From the NCBI GenBank assembly GCA_022494885.1, contig JAGVSM010000930.1, positions 62,001-126,000 of the forward strand: 64,000 nucleotides of DNA, given 5' to 3'. The DNA is from Micrasema longulum. Lineage: Eukaryota > Arthropoda > Insecta > Trichoptera > Brachycentridae. Both the position numbers and the translations under genes were made by a program. Below are positions 10,419 to 19,892 of the stretch, piece after piece; positions within the stretch are counted from its first letter, which is position 1, and every line of letters begins with the position of its first letter. The notes below the pieces were generated by a model. It ran no database searches, was not told where the DNA came from, and was given only the letters and a program-made list of their open reading frames with translations.

Positions 10419-10655
10419 CCTTTTTATTTTATTTTATTTTATTTTATTTAATTTCATTTTTTTAATTTTTTTAAATTTATTTTAATTTATATTTTTTGAT
10501 TTTATTTTATTTTATTTTATTTTATTTTATTTTATTTTATTTTATTTTATTTTATTTTATTTTATTTTATTTTATTTTATTTTATTTTATTTTATTTTAT
10601 TTTATTTTATTTTATTTTATTTTATTTTATTATATTTTATTTTATTTTATTTATT
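10419..10655. repeat. (TTTTA)n microsatellite
   Basis: About 30 nearly perfect TTTTA units run from 10,498 to 10,655, preceded by a shorter interrupted stretch from 10,419. It abuts the 3' end of a minus-strand J3 LINE. The sister copy at 21,008-21,060 has a short TTTTATTTTATTTATT at the same position, so the array looks like an expanded LINE tail. Confidence 0.9.
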
Positions 10656-11170
10656 ATGGTTCACAAACAATAAACAATACATGACATTGGTACAATAATC
10701 ACAAATTGTTATTTTAGATATTGTTCATCAATTAAATGTGAACACAGCACGCACGAATCAAGAAAAAAAAAGTTTATAATAGTTTTTTTTTAATTGGCTA
10801 GCCTTTTGAATTCTATGATTGTTATAAAAATTATTACAATAAAGTGTTACAAACGGGTTATAACATTTTTTAAACCTAACTAACATAAGTAACTATATGA
10901 TTTTATAAACTGCGTTACAGTTTTCCTATAATTATTTAATGCATCGTTAAAGATATCAATATCAGCATTTCTTTCTACATTATTATACAATCTTTACATA
11001 CGTGATAATGCATTAAAGTGCGCCATATTGTTATTGAAGGTTGGAAGATAAAATGTGTACGATCTCAATAGCCGACTGGGGACATTCATTCTCTAAACAA
11101 AATGTAGAATCAACATTACTACTACCAAAATCTGTCTCCTAAATTCCGACTAATCTAGACCAAAATGTTC
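10656..11170 (-). pseudogene. J3 LINE (jockey/CR1-like), 3' half
   Basis: Matches the 21,570-22,075 copy over nearly the whole length, starting at TATGGTTCACAAACAATAAA. In the better copy the coding part ends in a methionine-rich C-terminus with an NVESNADIDIFNDT-like end. Here the frame is broken, and a segment present at 21,962-22,030 is lost and partly replaced by CATTACTACTACCA. Followed 3' by the (TTTTA)n tail. Confidence 0.75.
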
Positions 11171-11515
11171 CCATAAAAACAAAACACATTATGGAATTTA
11201 TACAATGGTTTACAATATACCGGTAGAAATTAATATATTCAATATGTCTCAATTACATGAGTATAACTTTTATCATTACATAATAATATTTACTCTAAGT
11301 ACTAGTTTTAGTCACAAAAAAATTAGTGTATCCGTTTTATTATTGTACCTGTTAGTGAGGGTGAGTATATATATTAAGGGTGTGTGAGGATGTGTGTATA
11401 TGTGTATGGGTGTGTGAGTATTGTATCTATGCGAGATTGTGAAGTGAATATAAGTGGACATATAGAACAAAGATTATCAAAAAATATATTATTAATATGA
11501 AAATATTATTATTAC
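11171..11515. other. no gene; GT-rich tract
   Basis: A GTGTGTGAGGATGTGTGTAT-type tract lies at about 11,375-11,430. The 60-codon frame at 11,205-11,387 has no recognisable content. Confidence 0.4.
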
Positions 11516-11980
11516 TATTATGGATAACTTATAAAGCGCCATTTTGGTAATATAATAGCTCAAGGGCGCTTTACATAGTGATTATATAGATAAATTAATT
11601 TAATTGAAGCTTTTAAATTTGTAATTTCATCAAAACAATTTATTTTATTATCACATGCTACGGATTTATTAAAACGATTTGGAGAACAAGTGGGTAAACA
11701 TCGCTTCACTTTCACAGCCTTGCACCTCTGCTGGGAGAGCATTCCATGCCATAGGGCCTGCGACCGCAAATGCGCGTTCACTGAATTTAGTGCGCTGTTT
11801 GCGTAGAGCTATAATAACTTTTTCTCTCGCCGTAGACGTAGCTGATCTCAGCGTGAGACGTCTGTCAGCTAGTTCATCTGGAATACATAGTTCCCTTAGA
11901 TATTCCTGAGCAGAGTTGTGCAGTGATTTATACATAAGCCAACAGAGTTTGTATTCCACCCTCTGTGGAAAACGAATGTC
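11516..11980 (-). pseudogene. L2A LINE C-terminus and 3' end
   Basis: Minus frame reads RFPQRVEYKLCWLMYKSLHN, EYLRELCIPDELADRRLTLR, then KQRTKFSERAFAVAGPMAWN and ALPAEV, near identical to 50,940-51,255. The motif F..RAF..AGP.AWN.LP is diagnostic of the C-terminus of CR1/L2-type ORF2. Downstream is the 3' UTR ending in the hairpin AGCGCCATTTTGG...CTCAAGGGCGCTTT (11,533-11,573). It is 5' truncated inside the RF/PQRV codons near 11,976, and the codons before THLFSKSF carry a deletion. Confidence 0.85.
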
Positions 11981-12094
11981 TTCTTGCCCATACTGATAAT
12001 CGTGGTTTCGGATGTGACAGGTTTTAAAGAATACCCTGTATACGCCCAATGAACATTGTTAGAACATACTTATGCATAGAAAATTATTATAAAA

Positions 12095-12240
12095 GAAAGT
12101 AGAAAGACACAATCGTATATAGCAGATTTTCTCAAACTAAAAGGTTTGGGTAGGTAGGAAGAAATTGCCTTAAGGCAATATTCCCGCCCTTATATGTACA
12201 TAAATTGTATATGTATTATAGTGTATATAATAAATCAATC
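12095..12240 (+). mobile_element. LINE-C 3' end
   Basis: TTTTCTCAAACTAAAAGG, GGTAGGTAGGAAGAAATTGC, the palindrome TTGCCTTAAGGCAA, CCGCCCTTATATGTA and the final TAATAAATCAATCAATAAG tail are shared with 43,230-43,330. Only the 3' UTR remains. Confidence 0.7.
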
Positions 12241-12873
12241 AATAAGTATTATTTTTTGAATGTCTGAACTTAAAAATATTGTTTTTTGCTTGAGGTAACA
12301 CGATGTCGCGTCACCGCGTGTAAAGGAATTTTGTAGCACAGCCTTTCATGAGCCGACGATAGGCAGATTGACGGCAAACGTTATTTTATTGATGTTAAAC
12401 TTTGAGAACCTTCGGGAATGTGTGTTATTAAATAAGGCTCTATATGTTAGGTTAAGTTAGCGGACGCTCAATAATAGCACTGGTAGGATAAGAGAAATGA
12501 GGAAAAAATATTTGGTAATCAACTACAATTTCTTGTGAAATTAATTTTATATATTATCTAAACTGGTACACTTTTTTTGTGGAGTGATTTCAGTTTTGCG
12601 TGGGTTATTGATTAATGATCTACTACATATAGGAGAAAAGTTACGTGTGACAGGTATTATAATACTAGTATTATCTAATTACTTCTGTTTAGCGGGATTT
12701 TGTTAAGCATTGTTTTTTTATTTTATTTATTTATTATTATAACGGCCGTAGCCAATTTTTACAAAATTAAAGTTAAGTACAAAGTTATGTAATAGAAAGA
12801 AAACATAGCTCATTGTTATGGGAAAACTCGACAAAAGTAATGTTTAGTAAAAAAGGAAAATAATATTTATTTT
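12241..12873. other. no assignable feature
   Basis: Mixed AT-rich sequence. I see no coding frame or repeat partner. Confidence 0.35.
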
Positions 12874-12965
12874 GGCGGCTGCCGTGGTGTAGTGGTCAAG
12901 GCTCTTGACTCACGCGCGGTAGGTTCCGGGATTGATCGATTCCCGCAAAAATTCAGCAAAAATAA
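12874..12965 (+). mobile_element. SINE-B head (tRNA-derived)
   Basis: GGCGGCTGCCGTGGTGTAGTGG (A-box region), CTTGACTCACGCGCGGTAGG and GGTTCCGGGATTGATCGATT (B-box region) parallel the full SINE-B at 34,841. The B box has a small insertion. The body is lost. Confidence 0.7.
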
Positions 12966-13105
12966 AATAAAATTGACCTAAATATCAGTATATTATACAA
13001 ACAGACTGAATCTCTGGGTTATTGTTGCAAAGTCAGTAGTACCTATATCCTTTGTACAACCGGATGAGCGAAAAACTGAGCAAGGAAATAGAGTGTAAAT
13101 ATATC

Positions 13106-13330
13106 TGCCTCGTAGTGTAGTGGTTGGTGAGCTCGTCTACCGTACTTAATTCCTAGCAAAGTCGATGTGAAATATTTGTTCTCTAAGTAGTTTTACGACT
13201 GACTCGTGAAGTGTAAGACTGACCGGTCTAAACACTTCACCTTCGCGTAACACATGATCGCGATACGCTGCATTTGGTATAGCAATGCAGTGCCCTATGC
13301 ACCATCGTGTGCGGATGATGAGATTTTACT
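13106..13330 (+). mobile_element. SINE-A copy, full length but diverged
   Basis: It begins CTGCCTCGTAGTGTAGTGGT. The middle has AAGTGTAAGACTGACC. It ends GCAATGCAGTGCCCTATGCA. The segment order matches 27,970-28,192. The B box is eroded. Confidence 0.7.
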
Positions 13331-14395
13331 GAATCCTTTCATTATGTGTCTAAGTTAATAAATTTAATTTGATGAAGTCGTTGGGTTTTAAAATCCAGCT
13401 CGTGTTTACAAACATTTGGATACGCTCAAAATATTTTTGATTTTAAAATCAATCATGTTTTGTAGATAACTTAGAAAATGAAGTCATTGGCGCGCATACT
13501 AAGAAATTTATTTATTTAGCAATTTTGTGTTGGTGAAAAAATTAACCTGCAATTCGTAAGCCCAAATTCGGTGACCCAAATTACAAATGGGGTTCCGAGT
13601 ACCCTTTACCGTTTCAGCTTAAATAGGTGTAAAATAAAGTAAAAAGGTGAGGAAGTTGAAGCCATAATTTGCAGTAATAATATATATATCAACAGGTATT
13701 GCCTCAATTCACAGAAAAGCTCAAAAAGGAAATAAAAAAATCGGACTTAACCCGTTTTGCGAAATGTTGTTTTTCCGTTCCAATACTTTACTTTTCATGG
13801 TATAACACGTACCTCACATAAAAATCAGAATTTTTGAAAAGGGTTAAAACCAAAACAAACTTTCACTTTAAAGTCATGGAATTAAAACGTATTTGTTACG
13901 AAAACATATTACTGCATTTTAAAATTATTTCGATGAATCCGTCAAGATTTTATTTAACAGTTCCACGAAATTTGTTCAGAAAGATAGCAACTGTAAAAAG
14001 CGCTGTTTTCTTTGTTGGTTTTTTAATCTTTTAACGCACTTGATGGTGGTTTTTTTACACGTTCGTTTGATTTGCAAGCCGTTTTCTCTATAAGGAACAG
14101 GTGTATTCGTTTCTCGTAACCAGCCTCGATCTTGACCGTCAGTAATGCTCAGAACTTCTTACGGGATAGTAAACTTTTCACAGCTCGCTCTGAAACTGTT
14201 TTTGAATTTTGGTTTATAAAATAAATCATTTGAAAAAAAAGTGCTTTTGTTTGTCTGCCCTTACATGACATGTGTTGTTTAAAAAAAGCATTTTGATTGA
14301 ACTATAAAAAGTGAAAAATCTACTAAAATATGGATTTAAGAATATTGATTGTAAGTATTTATTTATTTAATATTACAAAAAAATAATTACATCAT
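13331..14395. other. AT-rich, no gene seen
   Basis: The 66-codon frame at 13,834-14,034 is unassigned. No repeat partner was recognised. Confidence 0.35.
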
Positions 14396-14399
14396 TATT

Positions 14400-14600
14400 T
14401 GTAATGATTGATTGATTAGGTATTTATTTTGTAGAACTCCATATTTTATGAACATTCGTTTGAAAATGCACTAACAAGGCGAAAGTCACGAAGTTTTTGT
14501 TTTTATATTTTTTTTATTTGTAAAAATAAAATAAAGGGTTCAGTAGACTCAAATCAGTGTTTGATTTCTAATAGAATACGTTTAAATTTTTTTTTTTTTT
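14400..14600 (+). mobile_element. Q element fragment with GGCGAAA hairpin
   Basis: It starts with an inverted block (TTTTGTAGAACTCCATATTT), then TTTGAAAATGC-ACTAACAA-GGCGAAAG, then TAAAAATAAAATAAAGGG and TTCAGTAGACTCAAATCAGT. The same blocks occur at 63,270-63,880. The TGAAAATGCn...GGCGAAA signature resembles the ends of Penelope-like elements. No protein is encoded here. Confidence 0.55.
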
Positions 14601-15420
14601 TTACATTTCTGAGAATCCCTTATTTACGCATGAATATATTTTTTCTCTTATGTTTAAACTTCATTAAAGTAAATGGCTATTTTATTTTTCTCTATTTTCC
14701 TACTTTATAAAAAATATTTAAAACCATTTAATCCAGTATTGTTCATTTTCTTCTTCTCTTTCTTCTTACTAATATGTTTTTTCTTTCAAAGCATCAAAAA
14801 CAAAATAACATTTGTAATTATTTTATATGTGTACAATATTATGTCTTTACTTTTTCATTTGATTCTTATTTAAAACTGATGTGTGAGCACCCGATGAAAA
14901 ATTATTATTTAATAGTTTATCGAGACAAAATATGATTATTATATTTTTTTTATTTTTATGTGTATTTTATTGAATAAAGACTGTATACCAAATAAAAAAT
15001 ACCAATGACAGTTTTGTTTAATCAAATTAATATTTGCATAAAACTTCTAAAATTGAAATATCCCCTGTTTAAAAAAAATAAAAAATTTCAGAATAGTGTT
15101 TTACATTTCAATTTATTATACGTGAATTGCATTATTTTTAAAATTCATTATTTCTATGGCTCTTTATTTATTAATTTTATATATGCTTATATACTGCTGT
15201 ATAAATTGCCTTTGACATTATTCAAAGAACGTACAAAATGCATGTATGTAGTTTTTTTTTAGTTGCGAAGCAATAAGATAATAAATACACACAAGTAATT
15301 AAACATTAAAATAAACAAAAAATATTCAAACAGAGAAAAGTCTAAGAATTATTATATATTGCGAGTAAATATTTAGATTAAACCCGATTTATAATTAGCC
15401 CTCAAACCCTTACCATCTCT
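14601..15420. other. very AT-rich, no gene seen
   Basis: Open frames such as 14,673-14,873 and 15,005-15,262 are hydrophobic because the DNA is T-rich. I see no support for expression. Confidence 0.4.
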
Positions 15421-15426
15421 ATAATG

Positions 15427-15664
15427 CATTTTGGTAATATCTAGGCATCTACAGTGCTTATGACATGTCATTGGCTGGTTTAAGTGGCTACTTCACACAC
15501 TGTGTAACATTCACCATTCTGTCCATATTTGAACATTTATATTCCTTCAATTCTTCCATCTGTTGATGTTTTGAACTTAAAGAGCTGAAACCTTTATTTA
15601 TGCGTGTGAGATTCATCTGATTGAATTATTTCACCTACATACTAGGCAACGCTTGAAATTTTTA
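15427..15664 (+). mobile_element. FB-C body fragment
   Basis: GGCATCTACAGTGCTTATGA, CATTGGCTGGTTTAAGTGGC, TGTAACATTCACCATTCTG, GAGCTGAAACCTTTATTTAT and AGGCAACGCTTGAAATTT form the FB-C body in its standard order. The terminal arms are missing. Confidence 0.8.
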
Positions 15665-15704
15665 TTTTTCAATTTTTATACTTCTTCATGGACCAGGTGG
15701 ATTT

Positions 15705-15957
15705 ATCAACAATATTTTTAATTTGCCTAAATTTCTGTAGACAAGAAATGGATTCAACTTTCTAAGAAGCTGTTAATATTAACGTATTACAACAGAGATA
15801 AAGAACATTTTAGGGAAGGTAATATTGCCTAGCCTTCTATATTACCTTCTTTAAAATGTTCTTCATCTCTGTTGTAATATGTTAATATTAATAGCTTCCT
15901 AAGGAGTTGAATCCAGTCCTTGTCTACAAAAATTTGGACAAACTCAAAATATTGATG
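15705..15957. mobile_element. FB-C terminal arms only: foldback hairpin
   Basis: The left arm (15,705-about 15,830) and right arm (about 15,836-15,957) are reverse complements over about 120 bp with few mismatches. Landmarks are AGACAAG.A.TGGATTCAACT, AACATATTACAACAGAGAT and AAGAACATTTTA. There is almost no loop. It matches both ends of longer FB-C copies with the body deleted. Confidence 0.85.
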
Positions 15958-15964
15958 AAACGAT

Positions 15965-16310
15965 ACATGTACCAAAATAACTTCAAAAATTAAACATTGT
16001 TATAAAATCAAGACACTACGCGCTCTATCTACCTAAATGTATGTTTTTAACAAAAATCATCGCCATTCCCCGAAACGTTGTTATACACACAGCATTTCTA
16101 ATCTCTTTTGGCAACTCTTTAAACATATGAAGTTCTTCATGATACAGATTGTTTTGAGTTGCTGGGATTCACGGTTTGGGGAGTCTGAAACTTTTACCTC
16201 CCCTTGTAGGATAGCGATGAATTTCGTTGCTACGCTGAAAATCACTCAACATGAATTCGTGCAATAATTTATTTTTTATTTAAATATAAACACTTCTGTT
16301 TTTAATATGA
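15965..16310. other. no assignable feature
   Basis: Short frame at 16,037-16,267 without recognisable motifs. Confidence 0.35.
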
Positions 16311-16590
16311 CTAGGCTTTACCGAAAGTCTGTTTGAGTACCGTCAACATATGTAGAATTTTTGCATATCTTCCACATCTCAATATTGTCTTCATTCCCCT
16401 ATTCTGAGCTTTTTGCATGACATTGCATTGATTTTCAGTGCTCAGAAAGAAAATATTAAAATAATAATTAAAACGCGGCAAAACAATTGCCTTTAAAATT
16501 AAATAACTTGTATTTAGTCCAAGATTTTTTCTTGTTCGATTTAAAAATCCTACCTTATTAGAAATTTTCTGTGGGGTTTGGAAATACACG
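16311..16590 (-). pseudogene. jockey/CR1-like LINE RT fragment
   Basis: An open minus frame reads KISNKVGFLNRTRKNLGLNT, YLILKAIVLPRFNYYFNIFF, ENQCNVMQKAQNRGMKTILR and MLTVLKQTFGKA. This corresponds to the region after the YADD box, where K+..K+GFL.R, then KAI..P.F.Y, then QK.QN+.+R.IL is conserved. No frameshift within 92 residues. It is truncated on both sides. Confidence 0.7.
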
Positions 16591-17030
16591 AGTACATGTG
16601 AACGTAGTTATTCAGAAAGCAGCCTGCCATAAAAAAGTGGAACTGAGATGATAGGACTTTTGTGAAAAGAGAGAAAAATCAAATCAAAATGTTTTTCACT
16701 TTGACAAATGATAAATAGTGGGTACATTCGTTTTTTATACTTCAAAAATTAATTCAATTATTCATTTGACCAGTATTAATGATTTTTAAAGTCTGGCTGA
16801 CAACAGAACCTAAGATGTGAATTTTGCAGAAAACAGCCAGCCCTAGTAAAAACTCTGAAGTATTTTGTGTCATTATGTATTAAACATTTTAATTTATATT
16901 TATATTAGGGTACTTAATTGTAAAGAATCACGTTACAAATTTGTTATAATGACTTAAACAATAATTTAATTATGAGTAAAATGAATTGTTGTGTTTTTTT
17001 TTACGTCTTGCGTATAGCACAACCTAAAAT
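16591..17030. other. no gene; outer copy of a 24-bp repeat
   Basis: GTGAATTTTGCAGAAAACAG (about 16,817) recurs at about 17,443 on the other side of the MITE candidate. Confidence 0.4.
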
Positions 17031-17436
17031 GAGGGTACTAGTTGCAAACCTGGCAAAATCGAAAATCTAAAAAAAGAGAAATATTAATTGAAACTCATTC
17101 AGAATACGATTTTTAAAAATAATTTATAACATTGTCCGTTAAAAATATGTCTTTATTTGTAAGAACTTGACTTTTAAATTATCGGGTTTGTTGCAAACAA
17201 GGCAACCTCTACTTGAATATTGTAAAGTTGGAATGTATAGAATTAAGTTTATTATTTCGCTACTATTTCTTGACATAGACATGCTCATACCATCACTGCT
17301 TACGTTAAAAATATTAACTGATTGTAATAAAAGATTAAGTTTTAAAAAAATTGATATTAGGTATTGTTATCAGTTTTTTGTGATTTTCTCAAAATAAAGA
17401 AGTATGGATTTTGCCAGGTTTGCAAATAGTACCCTC
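17031..17436. mobile_element. candidate MITE with 30-bp inverted termini
   Basis: The left terminus GAGGGTACTAGTTGCAAACC (17,031 on) is matched inverted at 17,408-17,436 (TTTGCAAATAGTACCCTC), about 29 of 30 positions. A related TTGTTGCAAACAAGGCAACC lies inside at about 17,190. No target duplication is obvious, and no second copy exists in this window. The internal 76-codon frame has no recognisable domain. Confidence 0.55.
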
Positions 17437-17611
17437 GAATATGAATTTTGCAGAAAACAGCCAGATCTAATATTAAATGATACCTCATTCAAACTCGGAA
17501 TGTGTGACGTGACATTTTGTTTTTCTTTTTATCACAGGTATTTTTATTTTAGTGAATTTATCAAATTAAAATTCCTAATGCATTCAAACACTTTAATTTA
17601 TTTAAGAGAAC

Positions 17612-17625
17612 TAGATTTCTGGAGG
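17612..17625. repeat. 14-bp target-site duplication, left
   Basis: TAGATTTCTGGAGG, repeated exactly at 18,116-18,129, flanks the P1 insertion. Confidence 0.85.
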
Positions 17626-18115
17626 TGTCCTAATGTATGGAAGCGAAGCATGGAGTTGGAAAAAAAGGGACCAAAGTAGACTGAATGCTGTTGAAATGCG
17701 ATCCCTCAGGCGAATGTGCGGAAAAACAATGTATGATAGGTGCCCTAATGTCGAAATTAGAGCAGAATGCAAGGCTGAGTTAAGCATTATCGACAAAATT
17801 AAGAAAGGTCTTTTGCGATGGTTCGGTCATGTGGAGCGAATGAATGATGAAAGAACGGCTAAAAAGATTTATGATACGAATGTGTCTGGTTGTAGAAGTC
17901 GAGGAAGGCCGAGAAAGACATGGCATGATCAAGTACAACAAATTCTTGAAAGTGGTCATGTGAAAAGTCGGAATAATCGACGTGCGTGCATGAGAAGATG
18001 TATGAATGTGAAGGAAGCAAAGGAAGTGTGCCAGGACAGAGTGGTGTGGCGTTCTATCCTCTCTGCCTACCCCTCCGGGGAAATGGCGTGATGGTTAGTT
18101 AGTTAGTTAGTTAGT
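17626..18115 (+). pseudogene. P1 (RTE-like) LINE, 5'-truncated insertion with TSD
   Basis: An open frame from 17,633 to 18,091 (152 codons) covers the last part of ORF2. It reads MYGSEAWSWKK, LNAVEMRSLRRMCGKTMYDR, KIKKGLLRWFGHVERMNDER, SRGRPRKTWHDQV, RRACMRRCMNVKEAKEV and WRSILSAYPSGEMA-stop. It lacks the RT catalytic part. The LLRWFGHVERM and GRPRKTW boxes are common to RTE-like elements. After the stop come TGATGG and a (GTTA)n tail. The 14-bp direct repeats on both sides show a target-primed insertion that was 5' truncated at birth. There are no frameshifts, so it is fairly recent. Confidence 0.9.
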
Positions 18116-18129
18116 TAGATTTCTGGAGG
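18116..18129. repeat. 14-bp target-site duplication, right
   Basis: Exact copy of 17,612-17,625, immediately after the (GTTA)n tail. Confidence 0.85.
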
Positions 18130-18277
18130 CATTAATTTTCCCATCAGCATCTGTACCGTAAGATTTTTTTAGTGCTGTGGGTGTTTTCTGCAAATTGAGA
18201 AATGCCGTTTTAGTAATCAACACTATTTTCAAAAGGTGATTATTACGGTTTTTTTTATGAAAGCGGCTTTTTTTTTA

Positions 18278-18555
18278 GCATAACATATAACTTAATGTGA
18301 GATCAGTGTGAACGGAGATATTCTGAATCAGGTAGAAGAATTTGTGTATCTGGGAAGTATGTTTACTAGCAATGAAAAGACTTAGAAAGATATTGAAAAG
18401 AGGGTGAGTGCCGGGAACAGGGTGAACGGTTCAGTAAAATCTACTTTGGCAAACAAATGTTTGTTGCAGGAGACAAAACTAACAGTTCACAATGGAGTTC
18501 TAGTGCCAACTTTAATGTTTGGGAGCGAAGTATGGAATTGGAAATATAATGATGA
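18278..18555 (+). pseudogene. P1 LINE, part 1 of an interrupted copy
   Basis: Translation gives ILNQVEEFVYLGSMFTSNEK, a stop, then DIEKRVSAGNRVNGSVKST, QETKLTVHNGVLVPTLMFGS and EVWNWK. It continues, after two insertions, at 18,806 and 19,216. The region lies just after the YADD box in the intact copies at 54.4 and 62.2 kb. Confidence 0.8.
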
Positions 18556-18805
18556 ATTTCAATTTTCAATTTTCAATTTCAATTTTATTTATTTATTTAT
18601 ATGTACATTACAAAATAGGATATCTTAATTCATACATATAGAAATAATTAAAATAATATGGTAAAATTAGGCATTTATAAAAATAACACATAAATATACA
18701 TAATATCTAGAGAAAAATATGTTAAAATGGTAAGAGAATCTTGTAACGAAAAACTCCCTCAGAGTCGTGAAAAATGTCAACGTCCAAAGTTATATTGTTC
18801 AATAA
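18556..18805 (-). mobile_element. retroposed insertion inside P1
   Basis: P1 coding sequence stops at AATGATGAA and resumes with AGTAGGTTAAATGCTGTCGA at 18,806. The insert begins with TTTCAATTTTCAATTTTCAA and TTTATTTATTTATA, as expected for the 3' tail of a minus-strand retroposon. The body is AT-rich and unassigned. Confidence 0.6.
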
Positions 18806-18857
18806 AAGTAGGTTAAATGCTGTCGAAATGCGATCCCTCGGGCGAATGTGTGGTTAA
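18806..18857 (+). pseudogene. P1 LINE, part 2
   Basis: Encodes RLNAVEMRSLGRMCG, the block between the NWK and LRWFGH regions of P1. It is interrupted again at GTGGTTAAAC. Confidence 0.8.
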
Positions 18858-19215
18858 ACTATAATAATATTTGTCTGATTTAAAGAGCGCCATTTTTGTG
18901 AAAAATAACCTCAAGGGCACTTTACAATTGTATACCTAAACTTACATTCTAACTAAACTAAAAAGACATTATATTTTCAGATTTAAAATTGAGGGTATGA
19001 TAATCTAAAGAAGTGAGATTTTAGTTGGGATCTGAACTGACTGGGACTGTCGATGTTTCGTAAGTTTGAAGGCAATTGGTTCCAGGCAGAGGGGCAGGCA
19101 ACGGCAAAAGCACGATCTCCAAATCTAGTGTTTGAGGAGCGCCGGATTTCGACAAGTTTTCCTTAGCCTGAATCAAATGCTGACTTAAAAGTAGATTTTC
19201 TTTGACATGTATTTT
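18858..19215 (-). mobile_element. L2B LINE 3' end inserted in P1
   Basis: The 3' hairpin (AGAGCGCCATTTTTGT...CCTCAAGGGCACTT) lies at the left, a 3' UTR matches 9,060-9,190, and the C-terminal codons (18,983-19,162) follow. The copy is 5' truncated. P1 sequence flanks it on both sides, so it inserted after P1. Confidence 0.8.
18983..19162 (-). pseudogene. L2B ORF2 C-terminus, 59 codons
   Basis: Uninterrupted minus-strand codons read KLVEIRRSSNTRFGDRAFAV, ACPSAWNQLPSNLRNIDSPS, QFRSQLKSHFFRLSYPQF and stop. The motif T.FG.RAF..A.P.AWN.LP...R....F...LK.H.F is the hallmark of the C-terminus of CR1/L2 ORF2. One in-frame stop lies just upstream, after AFDSG. It is clearly related to L2A (SERAFAVAGPMAWNALP), but as a distinct subfamily. 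Confidence 0.8.
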
Positions 19216-19556
19216 TCCTGATGCACAAATGTCGAGATCTGTGAACTATGTGAGGCTGAGACATGCATTATCGACAGAATCAAGAAAGGGGTGCTGCGTT
19301 GGTTCGGACATGTAAAGCGAATGGACAGCGAAAGAACGGCTAAAAGTATCTACGATGCGAATGTATGAAAAAAAACAAGGAAGACCAAGAAAGACATGGC
19401 ACAATCAAGTCCATCAAATACTTGAAGATAGACCTATAAAAAGTAGGAATAATCGGCGTGCATGCATGAGAAGATGTTTGAATGTAGAGACAGAGTGAAA
19501 TGGCGTTCTATCTTCTCTGCCTATCCCTACGGGGAAACGGCGTGATGGTTTGTTTT
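19216..19556 (+). pseudogene. P1 LINE, part 3 with tail
   Basis: Resumes with CACAAATGTCGAGATCTGTG and encodes CIIDRIKKGVLRWFGHVKRM and DSERTAKSIYDANV. A frameshift or stop falls near 19,366. Then come RRPRKTWHNQVHQ, SRNNRRACMRRCLNV and an MKWRSIFSAYPYGETA-like end near 19,545. A short internal deletion removes the codons around EAKEVCQ. Confidence 0.8.
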
Positions 19557-19892
19557 TTTAGAATTGACCTTACTACGCCCGAAAACACTAATATTTAATT
19601 TTTTCAAAATTGTGGACTGACTGCTTCTTCATAACTACGTTCATGTGATAGATTCTAAAAAAGGTAATCTAGGCAGTTCATATTTATATAAATGCTAAGG
19701 GTCTGACTTATTAAATTATTTAAAGTTTATTATGAATACAGAAGAACTCCAATTACCTATTATCCAAACTCCGACTATCTGAATCGCTGATTATCCAAAT
19801 CGCAGTCATAACTTATTGAAAGTGTGAAAGAGAACGCGTCGAGGAAGAAGATGACATCAATGTCGAACAATACTTTTTTTATATATAATACG
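19557..19892. other. no gene seen
   Basis: AT-rich. CCAATTACCTATTATCCAAA-type sequence near 19,750 has a loose inverted relative near 20,515-20,575, suggesting outer arms of an old element around FB-C. Confidence 0.35.

Noticed and set aside
10496..10684. 62-codon frame of repeated ILFYF
   Set aside because: Translation of the (TTTTA)n microsatellite.
14673..15262. Hydrophobic frames as small membrane proteins
   Set aside because: T-rich DNA encodes Phe/Leu/Ile by composition. No supporting signal.
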